From Calendula officinalis (taxonomy: Eukaryota; Streptophyta; Magnoliopsida; Asterales; Asteraceae): a stretch of 64,000 nt of DNA. The translations under genes and the position numbers were made by a program. The stretch covers positions 62,302,861 through 62,366,860 of the forward strand of contig OY970828.1 in the NCBI GenBank assembly GCA_963853835.1. The letters are read 5' to 3'. Shown here piece after piece: positions 46,390 through 58,505 of the stretch (within the stretch, counting starts at the first letter, position 1; each line of letters opens with the position of its first letter). Below the pieces are notes generated by a model. It searched no databases. It saw nothing but the letters and a program-made list of their open reading frames with translations, and was not told the origin of the DNA.

Positions 46390-47227
46390 GAGTAAATTAC
46401 ACTGATGGTCTTTTAGGTTTATAGCAAATTTCACCAATGGTCCTTTAGTTTAAAAAATTACACGGATGGTCCTTAATTTTGAAAGGTTTTTCAACGATGG
46501 TCATTTTTGAAAACGTCCGTCTATTTTTCAAGTTAACTAACATCAAATGTGGTGCACATGGGGGTATTTTGGTCCATTTATCTTTCCCCTTCTCATTTAA
46601 ATTACACAGATGATCCTTTAAGTTTATAGCAAATTTCACCAATGGTCCTTTAGTTTCAAAAATTACACTTATGGTCCTTATTTCTGAAAGGTTTTTCACC
46701 GATGGCCCTTTATGAAAATGACCGCTTGTTTTTCACATTAAGTGACATCACGTGTCAACCACGCGGGGGTATTTACTCCCCTTTAAACGACCTTTCTCCC
46801 TCATTTCGTTTCGTTTAGCCGATTGTTGTAGAGATGTGTTGACGTGCTTTGCACATGCATCACACGTGATATCACTTGACGTGAAAATTAAACGGTCATT
46901 TTCGTAAAGGACCATCGGTGAAAACCTTTCAGAAATAAGGACCATTAGTGTAATTTTTGAAACTAAATGACCATTGGTGAAATTTGTTATAAACCTAAAG
47001 GACCATGCGTGTAATTTAAATGAGAAGGGGAAAGACAAATTGACCAAAATACCCCCATGTGCATCACATGTGATGTTAGTTAACTTGAAAAATAGACGGA
47101 CGTTTTCGTAAAGGACCATCGGTGAAAAACCTTTTCAAAATTAAGGACCATCTGTGTAATTTTTGAAACTAAAGGACCATTGGTGAAATTTGCTATAAAC
47201 CTAAAGGACCATCCGTGTAATTTACTC
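46390..47227. mobile_element. MULE-type element (838 bp) with nested inverted repeats
   Basis: Ends GAGTAAATTACACTGATGG and CCATCCGTGTAATTTACTC, flanked by a perfect 9-bp duplication CCATATATA (46381-46389, 47228-47236). Inside, a second set of the same end sequence starts near 46600 and is matched near 47015, so a second copy appears nested in, or duplicated within, the first. ORFs inside are translations of the repeated ends. Confidence 0.87.
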
Positions 47228-47236
47228 CCATATATA

Positions 47237-48003
47237 TAAAAACCTATAATTTATGAGACGACCTGGTAACCTATACTTAAAATAAATTTCATATGAATGA
47301 AACACTTTAAAACTTGATTATCATTATAAAGTGAAGATAAAGTTTGAGTGACTTAGATAAAATACTTTAAACTTTTTTTACTATTATATGAAATCAACCC
47401 TATTTATGATAACTATTTGATATCTTGGATCAATCAAACAAAAAAAACAACTATACTAAAACTAAAAAGATTTATAAATACAATACAATTCAATGAAAGT
47501 ACAACAACTTTAGATCCATCAGAACAAATTCACAATTTTCTGAGTGAAATGGTCAACAAAGGCTCAAGTCTTTAGTCAACATCATTTTAACAACGGGAAC
47601 TCCGAACAGCAGCATAAATGATCTCTTCAACCTATAAAATTCGTCAATCGGTAAAAACAAACATATATAATATCCCTATAATATATGAATAATTTTATCA
47701 TTTAATTCTAGACTTTGCCTTTTAATAAGACCAAAATATACCATAACTTAGAAGAATTCCTCAGGTATTTCACATATGTCCAAATTTTATTCAACTTTTT
47801 ACAAACAATTAGTATGTTACATAAAAGTTATATTATTTAGATAATTTCAAAAAAAGTGATTATATTTAGATGCATATTAAACAGATAAATAAGTGCACCT
47901 TGAATAGCATGAAGCTCAAATCCTGCATCTCGTGCAATTAAGAACTGGACTAAATTTCAAAACTGAAGAACTGAAACCCAAAATTATTCCAAAATAAAAA
48001 ACA
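47237..48003. other. Downstream of the PPR gene
   Basis: AT-rich. It should include the 3' untranslated region of the minus-strand PPR gene; nothing else recognised. Confidence 0.4.
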
Positions 48004-49570
48004 TTATCTATTTTTCTTTTTAAAATCCTTTGGACCAACAAGTTCCTCCCGAAATTCATTCATCTCTTCCAAAAACTTCAATGCTAACTCTGTTTCACCC
48101 AATCTTTTTAAATTACTAATTAATGATCGATAAATATATATCGAAGGCCGAATATTCCCATTTTTCATCTCCCCAAATAATCTCAATGATTCTTCAATAT
48201 TACCCGATCTAAGAAAACACTCGATTAACGCAGTATAAGTTATCAAATCAGGCTGCAATCCCACTTTTGTCATATCTTTTGTAATTACCAAACACAAATC
48301 AAATCTCCCAAACTTCCTCAAACTATGTAACAAAGTATTATAAGAAAAAATATCAGGGGCAATATCAGAATTTTTCATGGTAGCAAAAACGTTAACCATT
48401 TCGTCCACTTGTCCAGCTTTACCTAATATCCCCAACATAGTGTTATAAGTAACCAAATCTGGTTTAATTTTCAAACTTTTGATATGATCAAATACCAGTA
48501 TGGAATTATGCACATGCCCGCATTCTGCAAATGCATAAATAATCTGGTTAATAACCGTCACACTTTTTGTACTTATTATTTCAGAAATTTCCTTCATGAA
48601 CGATTGCACCAAGGTAAAATCGTTGCTTTTTGAAATGGTTTTTGCAATATTGAAATAGGTAGTTGAATTCATGGATATGTGGTTGATTAACATATCTTGG
48701 AAAATGTTAACTGCAATTAGGGTATTGTTATTTTCACATGCTGCAGAAAGAAGGAGATTGTAAGGTGGAAGGGTAATTATGGCATGTTTATCGCGTAATA
48801 ACTGTAACAGTCTTGCAGCTGCTTGTAAATTTTTGTTTTTACAGAGTTTGTTGATGTGATTGGTGCATAGTTCGTTGACTGAAGTTTGACTTTTCTTTGA
48901 CTCGGAAATGATATTGTCCAAAACTTGATATGCAATTTTGTCTTGTTCGGTAGATGCTTGTGTTGCAAATGATCGAGTTTTGAATGTGAGATTATTCTGC
49001 ACATATAGAACTTGCTTGTAAGTATGAAATTAAATCATATATTTTGTTCAACAGAAGTAAGATTAGTTAAGTCAAAGTCAAACACTTGATTTTTATTTTT
49101 TTATTTTTTCTATCTTCAGAATGTTTGTATTATTTCCATTACGAATTTTATATTTTATAAGTTGCAGTTCAAATGAAGATACTGTTTCCAACAAATTCAT
49201 GATTCATCAGTTTAGATCCGTCCATCAAAGGCAAAATGCATACAAATGTGAGCCCTAATATAGTTATATACACATGACAAATGATGAAATTGGAGAAACT
49301 CTAAAGAAAAACAAAAGAATACTGATCACCGTTAAGCATAAATGGAGGTAAATCACACAAACCCTTGATCGAAAGGCGATTTTTTTTACTTACAGTGTGT
49401 AGGAATTGAGAAATTGAAACGTGTAGTTTCTTCAGAGACGAATCTGATCTTCTACGATGAAAACTTGAGTAGCTGCAAGGACTAGATATGGTGGGATAAA
49501 TGCACAATAATTTGGGGGATTTCCATCTGCGAACAAGTAATTGTTTGAAACGATTGGAAGCAGAGAGCAT
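48004..49570 (-). CDS. P-class pentatricopeptide repeat protein, two exons
   Basis: Exon 1 is 49394-49570 and exon 2 is 48004-48996, joined in phase 0 through a GT-AG intron, giving 389 residues. Residues 1-60 are basic and serine-rich with few acids (MLSASNRFKQLLVRRWKSP), like a mitochondrial targeting sequence. The rest holds PPR motifs of about 35 residues: three or so weak ones, then four clear ones beginning VTYNTMLGILGKAGQVDEM, FSYNTLLHSLRKFGRFDLC, ITYTALIECFLRSGNIEES and YIYRSLISNLKRLGETELA. No E, E+ or DYW tail follows, so it is P-class; such proteins bind organellar RNA and affect its processing, stability or translation. The RNA target cannot be told from sequence. The upstream start in exon 1 is preferred since exon 2 alone lacks the presequence. 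Confidence 0.87.
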
Positions 49571-49747
49571 CTAATTCGATTATAATTTTTCTAAAATTAG
49601 GGTTTATGCAGGGTTTAAGAAAAACGCTACATGTGAATCGAATGAAACTGCTTCCTGTTTGTCATCGTCGGGGAGACCAACTAAATTCGGTGCTTTGGTA
49701 TATTAACTTCCCATTAAATATGGTAAAAAATATTATTTTACAATTTA

Positions 49748-51721
49748 CTAGCCTATAATCCTTGATAAATCACGGGTGCCTTATAAAAATTTTCATAATA
49801 TTTCATAATCTTTTACTTCCTAAAGAATACCTTATTAAATGAAAACCTGGTACTTTAAATTATTTTGCAGTTAAAACAAATATTTTCATAAAGAACATAA
49901 ATTATATTGATTAAGATTTTGGTAACGTAAAAAATCTTCACAAAATCAGTCAGTATAATAAAAAATTTAAAGAAGTAACAACATCTTAATTCCCGGAGGA
50001 TATTATGCATTATCATAAAATAAAAGAAGAGAATTGATTTGTGGAACAAAATTTGTTTTCGTGTTCTTTGGAATCGACCGTTAAACGAAGAATGAAAAGT
50101 TACAATCGTATATCATGAAGTTTTTCATACCAAGACCATCAATTTGTATCCCTTTATCAATCAAGATTGCATGTCAATGTTACAAAAAATAAATAAGATA
50201 TAGTTGAATGAATGTGCACAAATGCATCATGAAGAATTACATTTAAATATGAATTTGAGATTTAAGTTGTTTGACTACAAAAGTCAGTGTATGTAAAAGA
50301 TGAAATGGGACAATTAAACGCACGATTATACCAACCAAGGCCATAGAAATTGTTTAACCCCCTAAAACTTTCATTTTATCTATATTGGCATAATCACCTG
50401 CATAAAATATATAAAGTCAGTACGATGAATGGTAGAACTAACTAAGTTTTATACAAATCTTGAATAACTTCTTGACTGTGAGGTTAAGCACTAAATAATT
50501 TTCCAAACTTAAACTTCTTACCAAACTTGAGATGGAACAACCTTTTTACAAACTCAATTTGACCACTTTACTTACAAATGGGTCGAAGATGGATATTTAT
50601 CTGGATTGAAGATTAAAAAAAAAGTTGATTTGTGGTACCTTGACTTTACAAGTCACATTTCCAACTCAATGTTCCTAAATATGTCCTTCACCTGGTCAGC
50701 TATTTCTTGTCTATTTTTACAGCTGAAAAAACCAATTCAGACGACATATTAGATTCATGGGTGGGAAGATGTCCACGTTGGCCCAAATAAGTTTTTCTCC
50801 ATTTTTTAATTATTGGTATCGAACATGATTACAAAACTTATCTTATTTCAATAATAACCTATTCTTTTCAGATACGATTTATGATTTTGTGTACGTTATA
50901 AATTACACTTTTATTAAATTTTAACAATTTGAACCCATATTGATACACTCATAACCAAATTGACACATTAAAATGCATATACATGTATTTTGGTTGATAA
51001 ACAGAACACATAAATATAAATATGTATCCATTTACCGGCGCTCGTCATTCTTCCAACAACTTTTAAGTCTTAACAGCGAAGCCATGAAATGCTCATGTAA
51101 AAAATGAAAAAGGAAAAGAATTTAAGATGAGATTTGACCATATGCGTAGATGCCTCTTAGTAAGTTTTCTTACAAATCAATAGAATCAAAACTGTCATAA
51201 ACTTCACCGAAAGATTTTACCATAAGCTTCATCGACACCTTCCCTCCAATCTGTGTGAATTACTGAATGGAAAATATGTACCTTGTCGTTTACCTCAAAC
51301 CTAAATGTTTTAGAAAAACTAATAAAAAATGGTTTCTAATGCTGATAAAGCAAGGAGTACCTCAAGCAATTGAAGAAACCCGTATGAGGCATGTATGGAT
51401 CTCTTCAACATATATGGCACAATATCAGAACCCGTCCTTCCTCCTTCAACATATATGTAACTGAATATGTAATTATGGATGTTTTAAAATTCAATTATGG
51501 AGATTTTTATGGCCTTAAATCCATTTAACACATATGTTGAATAATCAAAACAGGAAAATAAATAGCATTTTATAACTGCTCGAAATATGTTTAGCGTTAT
51601 GTAGGAAGGAAGGAGGTTGTGCCAAGTGGACTTCAGGAGGTGGCCTAGAAGTGCCAAGTGGATTTGTCTATGTGCACAAATTCAAAAAAAAAACTTTGTT
51701 TATTATATATAAAGATATAGA
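49748..51721 (-). mobile_element. Non-autonomous Helitron H1 (about 1.97 kb)
   Basis: On the minus strand the 5' end is A|TCTATATCTTTATATATAA at 51721 (or A|TC at 51715), and the 3' end is a decayed hairpin CCCGTGATTTATCAAGGA, then TTATAGG, CTAG at 49748-49751, and T. Insertion between A and T without duplication is the Helitron pattern. No coding frame is recognised inside. Confidence 0.7.
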
Positions 51722-52315
51722 TTTAGAACATTTAGCAACAAATATGCTTGGTAATAAGCATAAATGGTGCCGCCGTTAAAAAAAGTAAACATAAATGGCA
51801 ATACTTTAATACGGAATTTAATACGAAATGGTTACTAACTTAACGTGATTTGGAAAGAAAAACTCTCCTTTATACGTTTCTCATAATTGTTACCATGAAT
51901 ATAATATTCTCATAATTAATATTATGTATTACCGAAAGTCCTAAATGACATATACTCATGCACACATAAAGAGCATAGTGACATGGACTTCCATGTCATT
52001 CATGAGGTGGCTTTTTTTGAAGATGCCAAGTGGCTTTATTAATAAGGAATTTAATACGAAATGGTTACTAACTTACCGTGATTTGGAAAGAAAAACTCCC
52101 CTTTATACGTTTCTCATAATTGTTACCATGAATATAATATTCTCATAATTAATATTATGTATTACCGAAAGTCTTAAATGACATATACTCATGCACACAT
52201 AAAGAGCATAGTGACATGGACTTCCATGTCATTCATGAGGTGGCTTTTTTTGAAGATGCCAAGTGGCTTTATTAATGGGGCAAGAATTCAAAAAAACTCT
52301 CCTTTATTATATATA
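51722..52315 (-). mobile_element. 5' part of Helitron H3, split by H2
   Basis: Directly after the CTAG end of H2 the minus strand continues TATATATAATAAAGGAG...TTTTTTTGAATTC...GCCACTTGGCA, words also near the 5' ends of H1 and H2. The four bases TCTA beyond H2's other end (54370-54367) complete it to TCTATATATATAATAAAGG, a normal Helitron 5' end. The 3' end of H3 was not identified. A 233-bp tandem duplication lies inside. Confidence 0.55.
51813..52278. repeat. Recent 233-bp tandem duplication
   Basis: Copy 1 (51813-52045) and copy 2 (52046-52278) are nearly identical; by eye only about three bases differ (for example TTAACGTG against TTACCGTG). It therefore arose recently. Confidence 0.93.
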
Positions 52316-54366
52316 CTAGATGATAACCCGTGATGAATCACGGGCGTCCAAACTAAATTTCTCAGTAAATATTATGTAATCAATCACAGAATGAAATGTA
52401 TATAAAAACAGGTGAATCAATTTTCGAATCCTTGATACAGGTGAATCAATTTTCGAATCCTTGATGTCAGTAAAACGTTTAAAACGAATGCGTATCGGGA
52501 ACCACTAAAATCATCACATGTCCTCGCAACAATTTTCTCTCCAAAATTGATGCTGACTACGTTGTCCAGAATCCTCGGTATGCTGCTAGATTTCTCAGTC
52601 CCAAATGCGGAAAGAAAAATACAATTGCCTTCCTCTAAAATGGTTCCGAACTTTTCACAAAACGATTTTTTGATTGTAGCGTGTATCATGCTCTCCTACA
52701 CATTCATATATAACGGAGTTTTTAATATCTGTTTTATTGTTAGAAAATATGAATAATATGAACTCAATATGGATACAACCTATGCAAATAAAACTTAATG
52801 AAGACAATAATACCTTTTCGTCCAGCAAAATCATGTCGATCTTATATGTTACAAGTGAATTTTTCAATTCTTTGTATTTCCATAATCGGATTACACGGAC
52901 CTTTATAGTCCAATCTTGTTTGAGATCTTCGGGCAATTCGGAAATGAAGTGGATTCTGGCCGCCATTGTCGAGAAGCTGTTCAACAAATCAGCTAGTGAG
53001 AATCTATAAATTTGCAACTGTATTGAAAGTATTAGGGTTAAATAAGATAAGGATTTCAGTCAACTTCTTACTGCCTTTTATTGATTGCAGAAAGTCAAAA
53101 AAATCAATATCAATATGGTAATATGTGTAAAAATAATCCATAAAAAAAAAAAAATTCTGATAAAATAAAAAATTTCCCAAAAATCAGATTTGTAACTTTC
53201 TGCACCACTTTCAGTTTGACTTTCTGCATATTTTTAAGTATTTTTGTTATTAATAGGTAAATGGGTCAAGAAATAAGTAAATAAAAAATTTCAAATATTC
53301 TGAAAAAACAAAAAATATTATGAAAATGAGGTTCTATTTATGTCTGCAAATAAGTAAATGGGTCCATAAATTTGAATTCTGAAAGTGGTGGTTATTCTGT
53401 TATTGTTTGCAGAAAGTCAAAAAAGTCAAAAAATTCAATATCAGTTAAACTTTGGCCATTTACTTATTTTGACTTTTGACCGCATGGGTCGAAATCTCTA
53501 TTGTTTTTTGGTGTGTTAACTCTTGGTCTGGGATCTTGAAGCAAACTTTTGACCAAACGCTCAGTATAATATAATGTGATAAAGTTTTTTGTTGCTTTGG
53601 TTATGGCAGTAAGATTTTCAAAGATTTTCTTTATATATGGCCATATGGTATTGACTATCATTATAATTTTTTTGACTTGTTGCACATTTGATATTGACTA
53701 TCCTTATAAATTTTTTTTAAACAAAAACCGTTGTGACCCATTATTAATAGGTAAATGGGTCATCTGAAAAATTAACTAAAAATTTCACGAATTCTGATTG
53801 ACACAAATATTGGTTCACTAAAGACATCATCTTTAACATCGAAAATTGAGAATTGTTTTAGGGTAATATGGTAACTTTTGTTACAATACTGATTTACTTT
53901 TGTCAATTTTTCAGAAAACAATTCAATTCCCAGTGAAGAACGCAAGTAAATCAACTGATAGTTGTGGTATACAGTGAACCGGTATGAACAGCACAATATG
54001 GAAAAAAAGGAAAAAGAATAAATGAATACCTTTGAGAAATCTGAAAGTTGAAGAACGGCAGTGTGTTTGCAGAGAGGAATAGGTGGTAAACGTGAATTTT
54101 TTAGTTGTAGATCGTGAATATTTATCGTTCAATTTGGATAGGAATTGCAAACCCTAGAATTTTGGAGTAGTGGTTGTGTGCCCAGGTATTTAGGATTTCT
54201 ATGTTTATCGTGATAACTGAACATATCAATCAACTAAGGTTTAAATTCGAACTGTAAACAAACCAAAGGGGTCATGCTGATTAGGATTAGTCCAGTCAGC
54301 ATAGCTGACGTGGACAACATGAGGTGGCACATTTTCAAAAAAACTTTCATTTTATATATATAAAGA
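52316..54366 (-). mobile_element. Helitron H2 carrying an RPA1-like gene (about 2.05 kb)
   Basis: On the minus strand it starts A|TCTTTATATATATAAAATG at 54366 and ends with the perfect hairpin CCCGTGATTCATCACGGG, then TTATCAT, CTAG (52316-52319) and T. No Rep or helicase domain is visible, so it is non-autonomous, but it holds an RPA1-like gene, a cargo known from plant Helitrons. If the longer 5' end TCTATCTTTATAT is used, it starts at 54370 instead. Confidence 0.82.
52417..52966 (-). CDS. RPA1-like (DUF223/OB-fold) protein carried by Helitron H2
   Basis: Exon 1 is 52814-52966 (MAARIHFISELPEDLKQDWT...YKIDMILLDEK) and exon 2 is 52417-52695 (ESMIHATIKKSFCEKFGTIL...), joined by a GT-AG intron in phase 0; 143 residues. 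The DWTIKVRVIRLWKYK start and the ILLDEK-ESMIHATIKK join match the N-terminal OB-fold (DUF223) of plant RPA 70-kDa subunits, which bind single-stranded DNA. Full RPA70 proteins exceed 600 residues, so this keeps only the first domain. The last 10 residues lie in a short direct duplication (TTGATTCACCTG twice), so the end may be altered. Whether it is expressed is unknown. Confidence 0.7.
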
Positions 54367-54370
54367 TAGA

Positions 54371-55320
54371 TGTTGTGAAGCTCTTTTTACTTTATTGATT
54401 TTATATTTTATCTAACTTTTGAGTACATTTTTTGAAATTTAGATATTTTCAAAATTTAGGATTATTATCATACTCATAAAAATCTATAATTTCCAACAAT
54501 GATCTATTTTAAAAAACAATGATTGGTTGAAAATTGTCCTTACAGTCCTCACAAATTTTTAGTCTTTCACCGGATCCTAACCCCTTAAAGGTATTTAAAT
54601 GTAATTAATGTAAAATAAAACAAAACAATTTAGCTAAAGCCGTATATTTTAGTTTTATAAATAAATTAACTTAATTAAACTAATTTACTATTATTTAATA
54701 ACTTAATCAACCTTAAAAAGTTTTATGTAAATATTTCGTGTTTATATTGGAATTAAAACTAAATTTGATGTAAATATTTTGTCTTTTACGCCAAATTCAA
54801 TGTAGTTTTTATATTGCTCCCAACCGTGGTGGAAACTCATACCGTCAGTTGTTTCCAAATCAGCGTCACGTCAGCTTACCCTCCAACCGACATTAAACTC
54901 ACGTACACATGCCAACAATACCTCTTCCCTTAATTTTTTTGGTACACACCATTACAAAATGCACACATACAAAATACCCCTTTAGGTCCCACCCACCAAC
55001 TCACGAGCTCCTCCCCTCTCGTCTTTAAAGTGGTGGAAGGCAAACTGCGGATGAATTGATTCTTCCTTGCCAATGGTTTGCACTCGTTAGTTTGAGGGAC
55101 GGGTGAAGTGATACTCCCGTTGGGAGGAGTCTTAAGGATGTTCACTATTTGAACATAATTGAATTGTTTAGTTAGATAATTTTGATTGAACTGTTTGGTT
55201 CGGATTTTTGGTTTAGATTGGAAACGAATTGAATTGTTATTTTGATTTTCGTGTTGGTATTGGTTTTCGCGTAAGAACCAAATAAACCGAATAGTAGTTT
55301 TGTTTATTTACTTTTCGTAT
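54371..55320. other. Intergenic, with a partial chain-type element
   Basis: At about 54400-54588 lies a partial copy of the element type seen at 11362 (AATGATTGGTTGAAAATTGT...CACCGGATCCTAACCCC). No gene is seen. Confidence 0.5.
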
Positions 55321-55327
55321 ATATAGT

Positions 55328-56033
55328 GGGTGTTTGGGATTACTTATTCAAAATAGATTATGCGTTTTCAAAATGGATAATCAGATAATCAGTGGTTACA
55401 AAACGTGATTTTGAAAAATAGTGTTTGGATTTGATTATGCCGTTTGAAATCGCAATAATCAGATAATCAGTTTTTTTAGTGTTTGGTAAATCGGATAATT
55501 TGTATAGTTAATAAGTAAAATGACTAAAATAGACATTCTTTGTATTTCTTAAATTACTTAATATTGCTTAAATTACTTAATATTAACATATAAAATAAGG
55601 TTTGGTGAAAATAAACTAATGCAAAATGTAAACTATGGAGTTGGGATTTGAGAAATAAACCAATTTCTTCTTACTGAAATAAATAGGAATAAACTAGACT
55701 TGAGTATAAAAGTTCAACTTAACAAAAAATGTAAGCTCCAACAACAAAAAGAAAAAGTGATGATAGACATGTGAACTGCTTTGAGAAACTGAGGTGTGCA
55801 TTGCCTGATGAAGAAGGGTATATTGGGTATTAATTATTTGGTTGCATTATTTCAGAAACCACGTTTGCAAAAAGCATCTAGGTACTTGCTTTTTCTAAAC
55901 GACGTTTTGGGGGTATGCAAACGTAATTAATCACTTATTTAGTTTTGTTACCCAAACACTCCAAATCAGATTATTGCGTTTTGAAAACACAATAAGCAGA
56001 TAATCTATTTGAAAACGCAATTCCAAACACCCC
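55328..56033. mobile_element. MITE with GGGTGTTTGGGATT termini (706 bp)
   Basis: GGGTGTTTGGGATTAC at the left and GCAATTCCAAACACCCC at the right are inverted; TAATCAGATAATC words repeat near both ends. Longer relative of 18951-19333. Confidence 0.65.
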
Positions 56034-56101
56034 CATAATTAACCTTTATGCTTAAAATTTTACATAAGCCTAGTATCATCATTTACTTGGCTTACTAGTC
56101 C

Positions 56102-56636
56102 TAGGGATGGTAATTCATGTCGGGTTCGGTTGACGGGTTCGTGTTCGTGGGTTGGCAGGTCAGAAACGTTCAACCCGAAACCGACCTGTTTATATAAACG
56201 GGTCATATATCTACACCATAACCTGTTTAACTTCAACCCAAACCTAACTCATATAACCCATTTAATAAAACGTGTTAAACAGGTTATCAGTTCAAACATG
56301 TCAAAATTCTGTTATTATTACACAAATTCATAACAAAATACTAAACACCAAATTACTAAGTAACATTTTTATTTTTATCTAATTATTACTTACGTTTGAA
56401 CTAGTAACTATAAATTAAGTATAAATATATATATTATAAAATATATTTTAATAATTAAACGGGTTGACGGGTCGACCATTTAAATTATCATTGACCCGAA
56501 CCTAACCTATTTAATAAACGGGTCAGCTGACTCAACCTGAGACTGACCCAATTATTTTTTACCCCAACCTAAACCTGTTTATTTTCGTGTCGGTTTCAGG
56601 CCGGGTTTCATGTCGGGTCAGAAATTGCCACCCCTA
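56102..56636. mobile_element. hAT-like MITE with CGGGTTGACGGGTC interior (535 bp)
   Basis: Ends TAGGGATGGTAATT and AAATTGCCACCCCTA, flanked by a perfect 8-bp duplication ACTAGTCC (56094-56101, 56637-56644). Terminal regions are made of CGGGTTYG and GACCCG words. Third of this type in the window. Confidence 0.88.
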
Positions 56637-56644
56637 ACTAGTCC

Positions 56645-57535
56645 AGACTTACCTCATTTTCATCCTAAATTTTACAAACCCTTCATTAAACTTTAGCTTA
56701 TATAGCATGATTAGGACCCATTTTAATAACCATATTAATTAAGTCCAAATTTTCAAAAGATGAATAAACGAGTTTATATAAAAAAAATGATATAAATATT
56801 CCGAAAGAGGCTATACTGACAAAAAAAAACTGCATTTTTACAAAATTCATACCAATCTACTGAATTGTTTGAATTTTATGTAAAAGATTTATAGACGGGG
56901 TTAACCATTTGGTTAATATATCCACGTCTTGATTGAAAGGAATTCCTAAGAATCCAACGAACAAAGTAAATTCGTCACTCAACCTTATCATTGCCGTTGA
57001 TACCTTTGACATCATTTGGATACGTGAGAGATATTTTCAAATATTATTTCCTTTTTCTATTGTCAAATAAGTAAATTGATTGATTTGTTGAGTACTTAAC
57101 AAATTCATAATTATAGAGATCAAATTTAATATTATTAACAGTTTATATTAACGCTAAAAGTTGTAAAGAAGCTAATTTGGAAGCGTTTATGCAAAATACA
57201 TTAACTAAGACAATAAATTTGAACTAATAAGCTTAAGCACCTAACCATCTCGCGATAGTGGGATCTCTTCGTGACTAAATATTTACTAAATGGTCATACT
57301 AATGTTCGAAAATGGTCACATTAATGATTTGGTTACGTACATTACGAGCATAAATTTAGCTACCCAAAACCCGGAAAGAAAGAAACTAATAAGCTTAAGC
57401 ACAAAAAGAATAAAAAGGTTATGTTTGTCATAAGCAATGCAAAATAGCAGCAAACTCAAGCATCAATCGTGAGGGAATTTTGTGTCTTTGGAAAACCATG
57501 AACATTATACAACATATATTTTCCACTCTTGGAAT
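56645..57535. other. Intergenic, no gene seen
   Basis: AT-rich; no coding frame or repeat recognised. Confidence 0.4.
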
Positions 57536-57540
57536 GTATT

Positions 57541-58502
57541 TGTTAGTTTCAAAACTAAGTAAATAAGATTTGATGATCAATAGCTAAAAACAATAAATAT
57601 CATCTGAAGTAAGTATCTCAGCTGAAGCAAGTATATACAATAAACCTTCAGCCCTGAGTACGTACTTAGCTTTAGGATATCAAGTCAAATCAGCAGCTAT
57701 TAACGAGAGTTCATTCGAAGTCTATGACCAAAGGACAAACACAGGAAGAAGACTATTCAGCTGATTGTGGAATCAGCTGATAGTACCTGATGCAGATGAA
57801 GACTTAAAGGAAATGTTTTTGACACTTTGAACATTTCCCTTTTCCCGCTCAAAGAAGAAGAAAACGATGAGGATCTTCTATTTTGGAATAGAAGATAATG
57901 TCAGTACAACATCATCGTTTGTCCCTCCAAGCATGTAAACGGAAAGTCAACTAATTATGTACTTATGTAGTACACCTTTCAATGTGCGTCAGAAAGGGTA
58001 CCAGAAGCAGTTGACACAAAGTACACTTGGGACAACAACTTATGCAAGAGCATTTAATGTTCCATTGGCAAGTCCACATCGACGAATAATATGTTTACAC
58101 GTCGTCTAACTTGTGGGCAAATGAACATGGATCTTGGGCTATATATAGAGACGTAAATACTTGCATTTACACACACCTTTTGAGCATTCATAGCACAAGC
58201 ACATTCTCTGAGAGTTAGTTATTTGTCTAAGTATTAACTCCTCTATAGTTATTACTCGGACAGTGATATCAGCTGTTAGTATCAGCTGATATAACTCTCA
58301 GTGCATAAGTCTTCTAGTTTTGAGCGATTTAAAGTGTCATTTCAAGTATAGAATTTTAGTTAGTGTGTACTATCTATTTCCGTAAATTCTGTACTGTATT
58401 AAGTTGTTTTAATAAACTCTTAATCATTGAAATGTTGTTGTTCATTAATTATCTTCGTAAATCAGTCTTAACGCAACACGTAAGTGTTGTTGGGATCCAA
58501 CA
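57541..58502 (+). mobile_element. Solo LTR, copia type (962 bp)
   Basis: Begins TGTTAGTTTC and ends GGGATCCAACA, with a perfect 5-bp target duplication GTATT on both sides (57536-57540, 58503-58507). No primer site follows, so the body was removed by recombination between LTRs. A TATA box CTATATATAG lies at 58139-58148, and CAGCTGAT-type words repeat several times (57600-57790, 58270-58300). The strand is inferred from the TATA box position. Confidence 0.87.
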
Positions 58503-58505
58503 GTA

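Noticed and set aside
46445..47119. ORFs of 84 and 123 codons
   Set aside because: They translate the repeated terminal sequences of a MULE-type element and are not genes.
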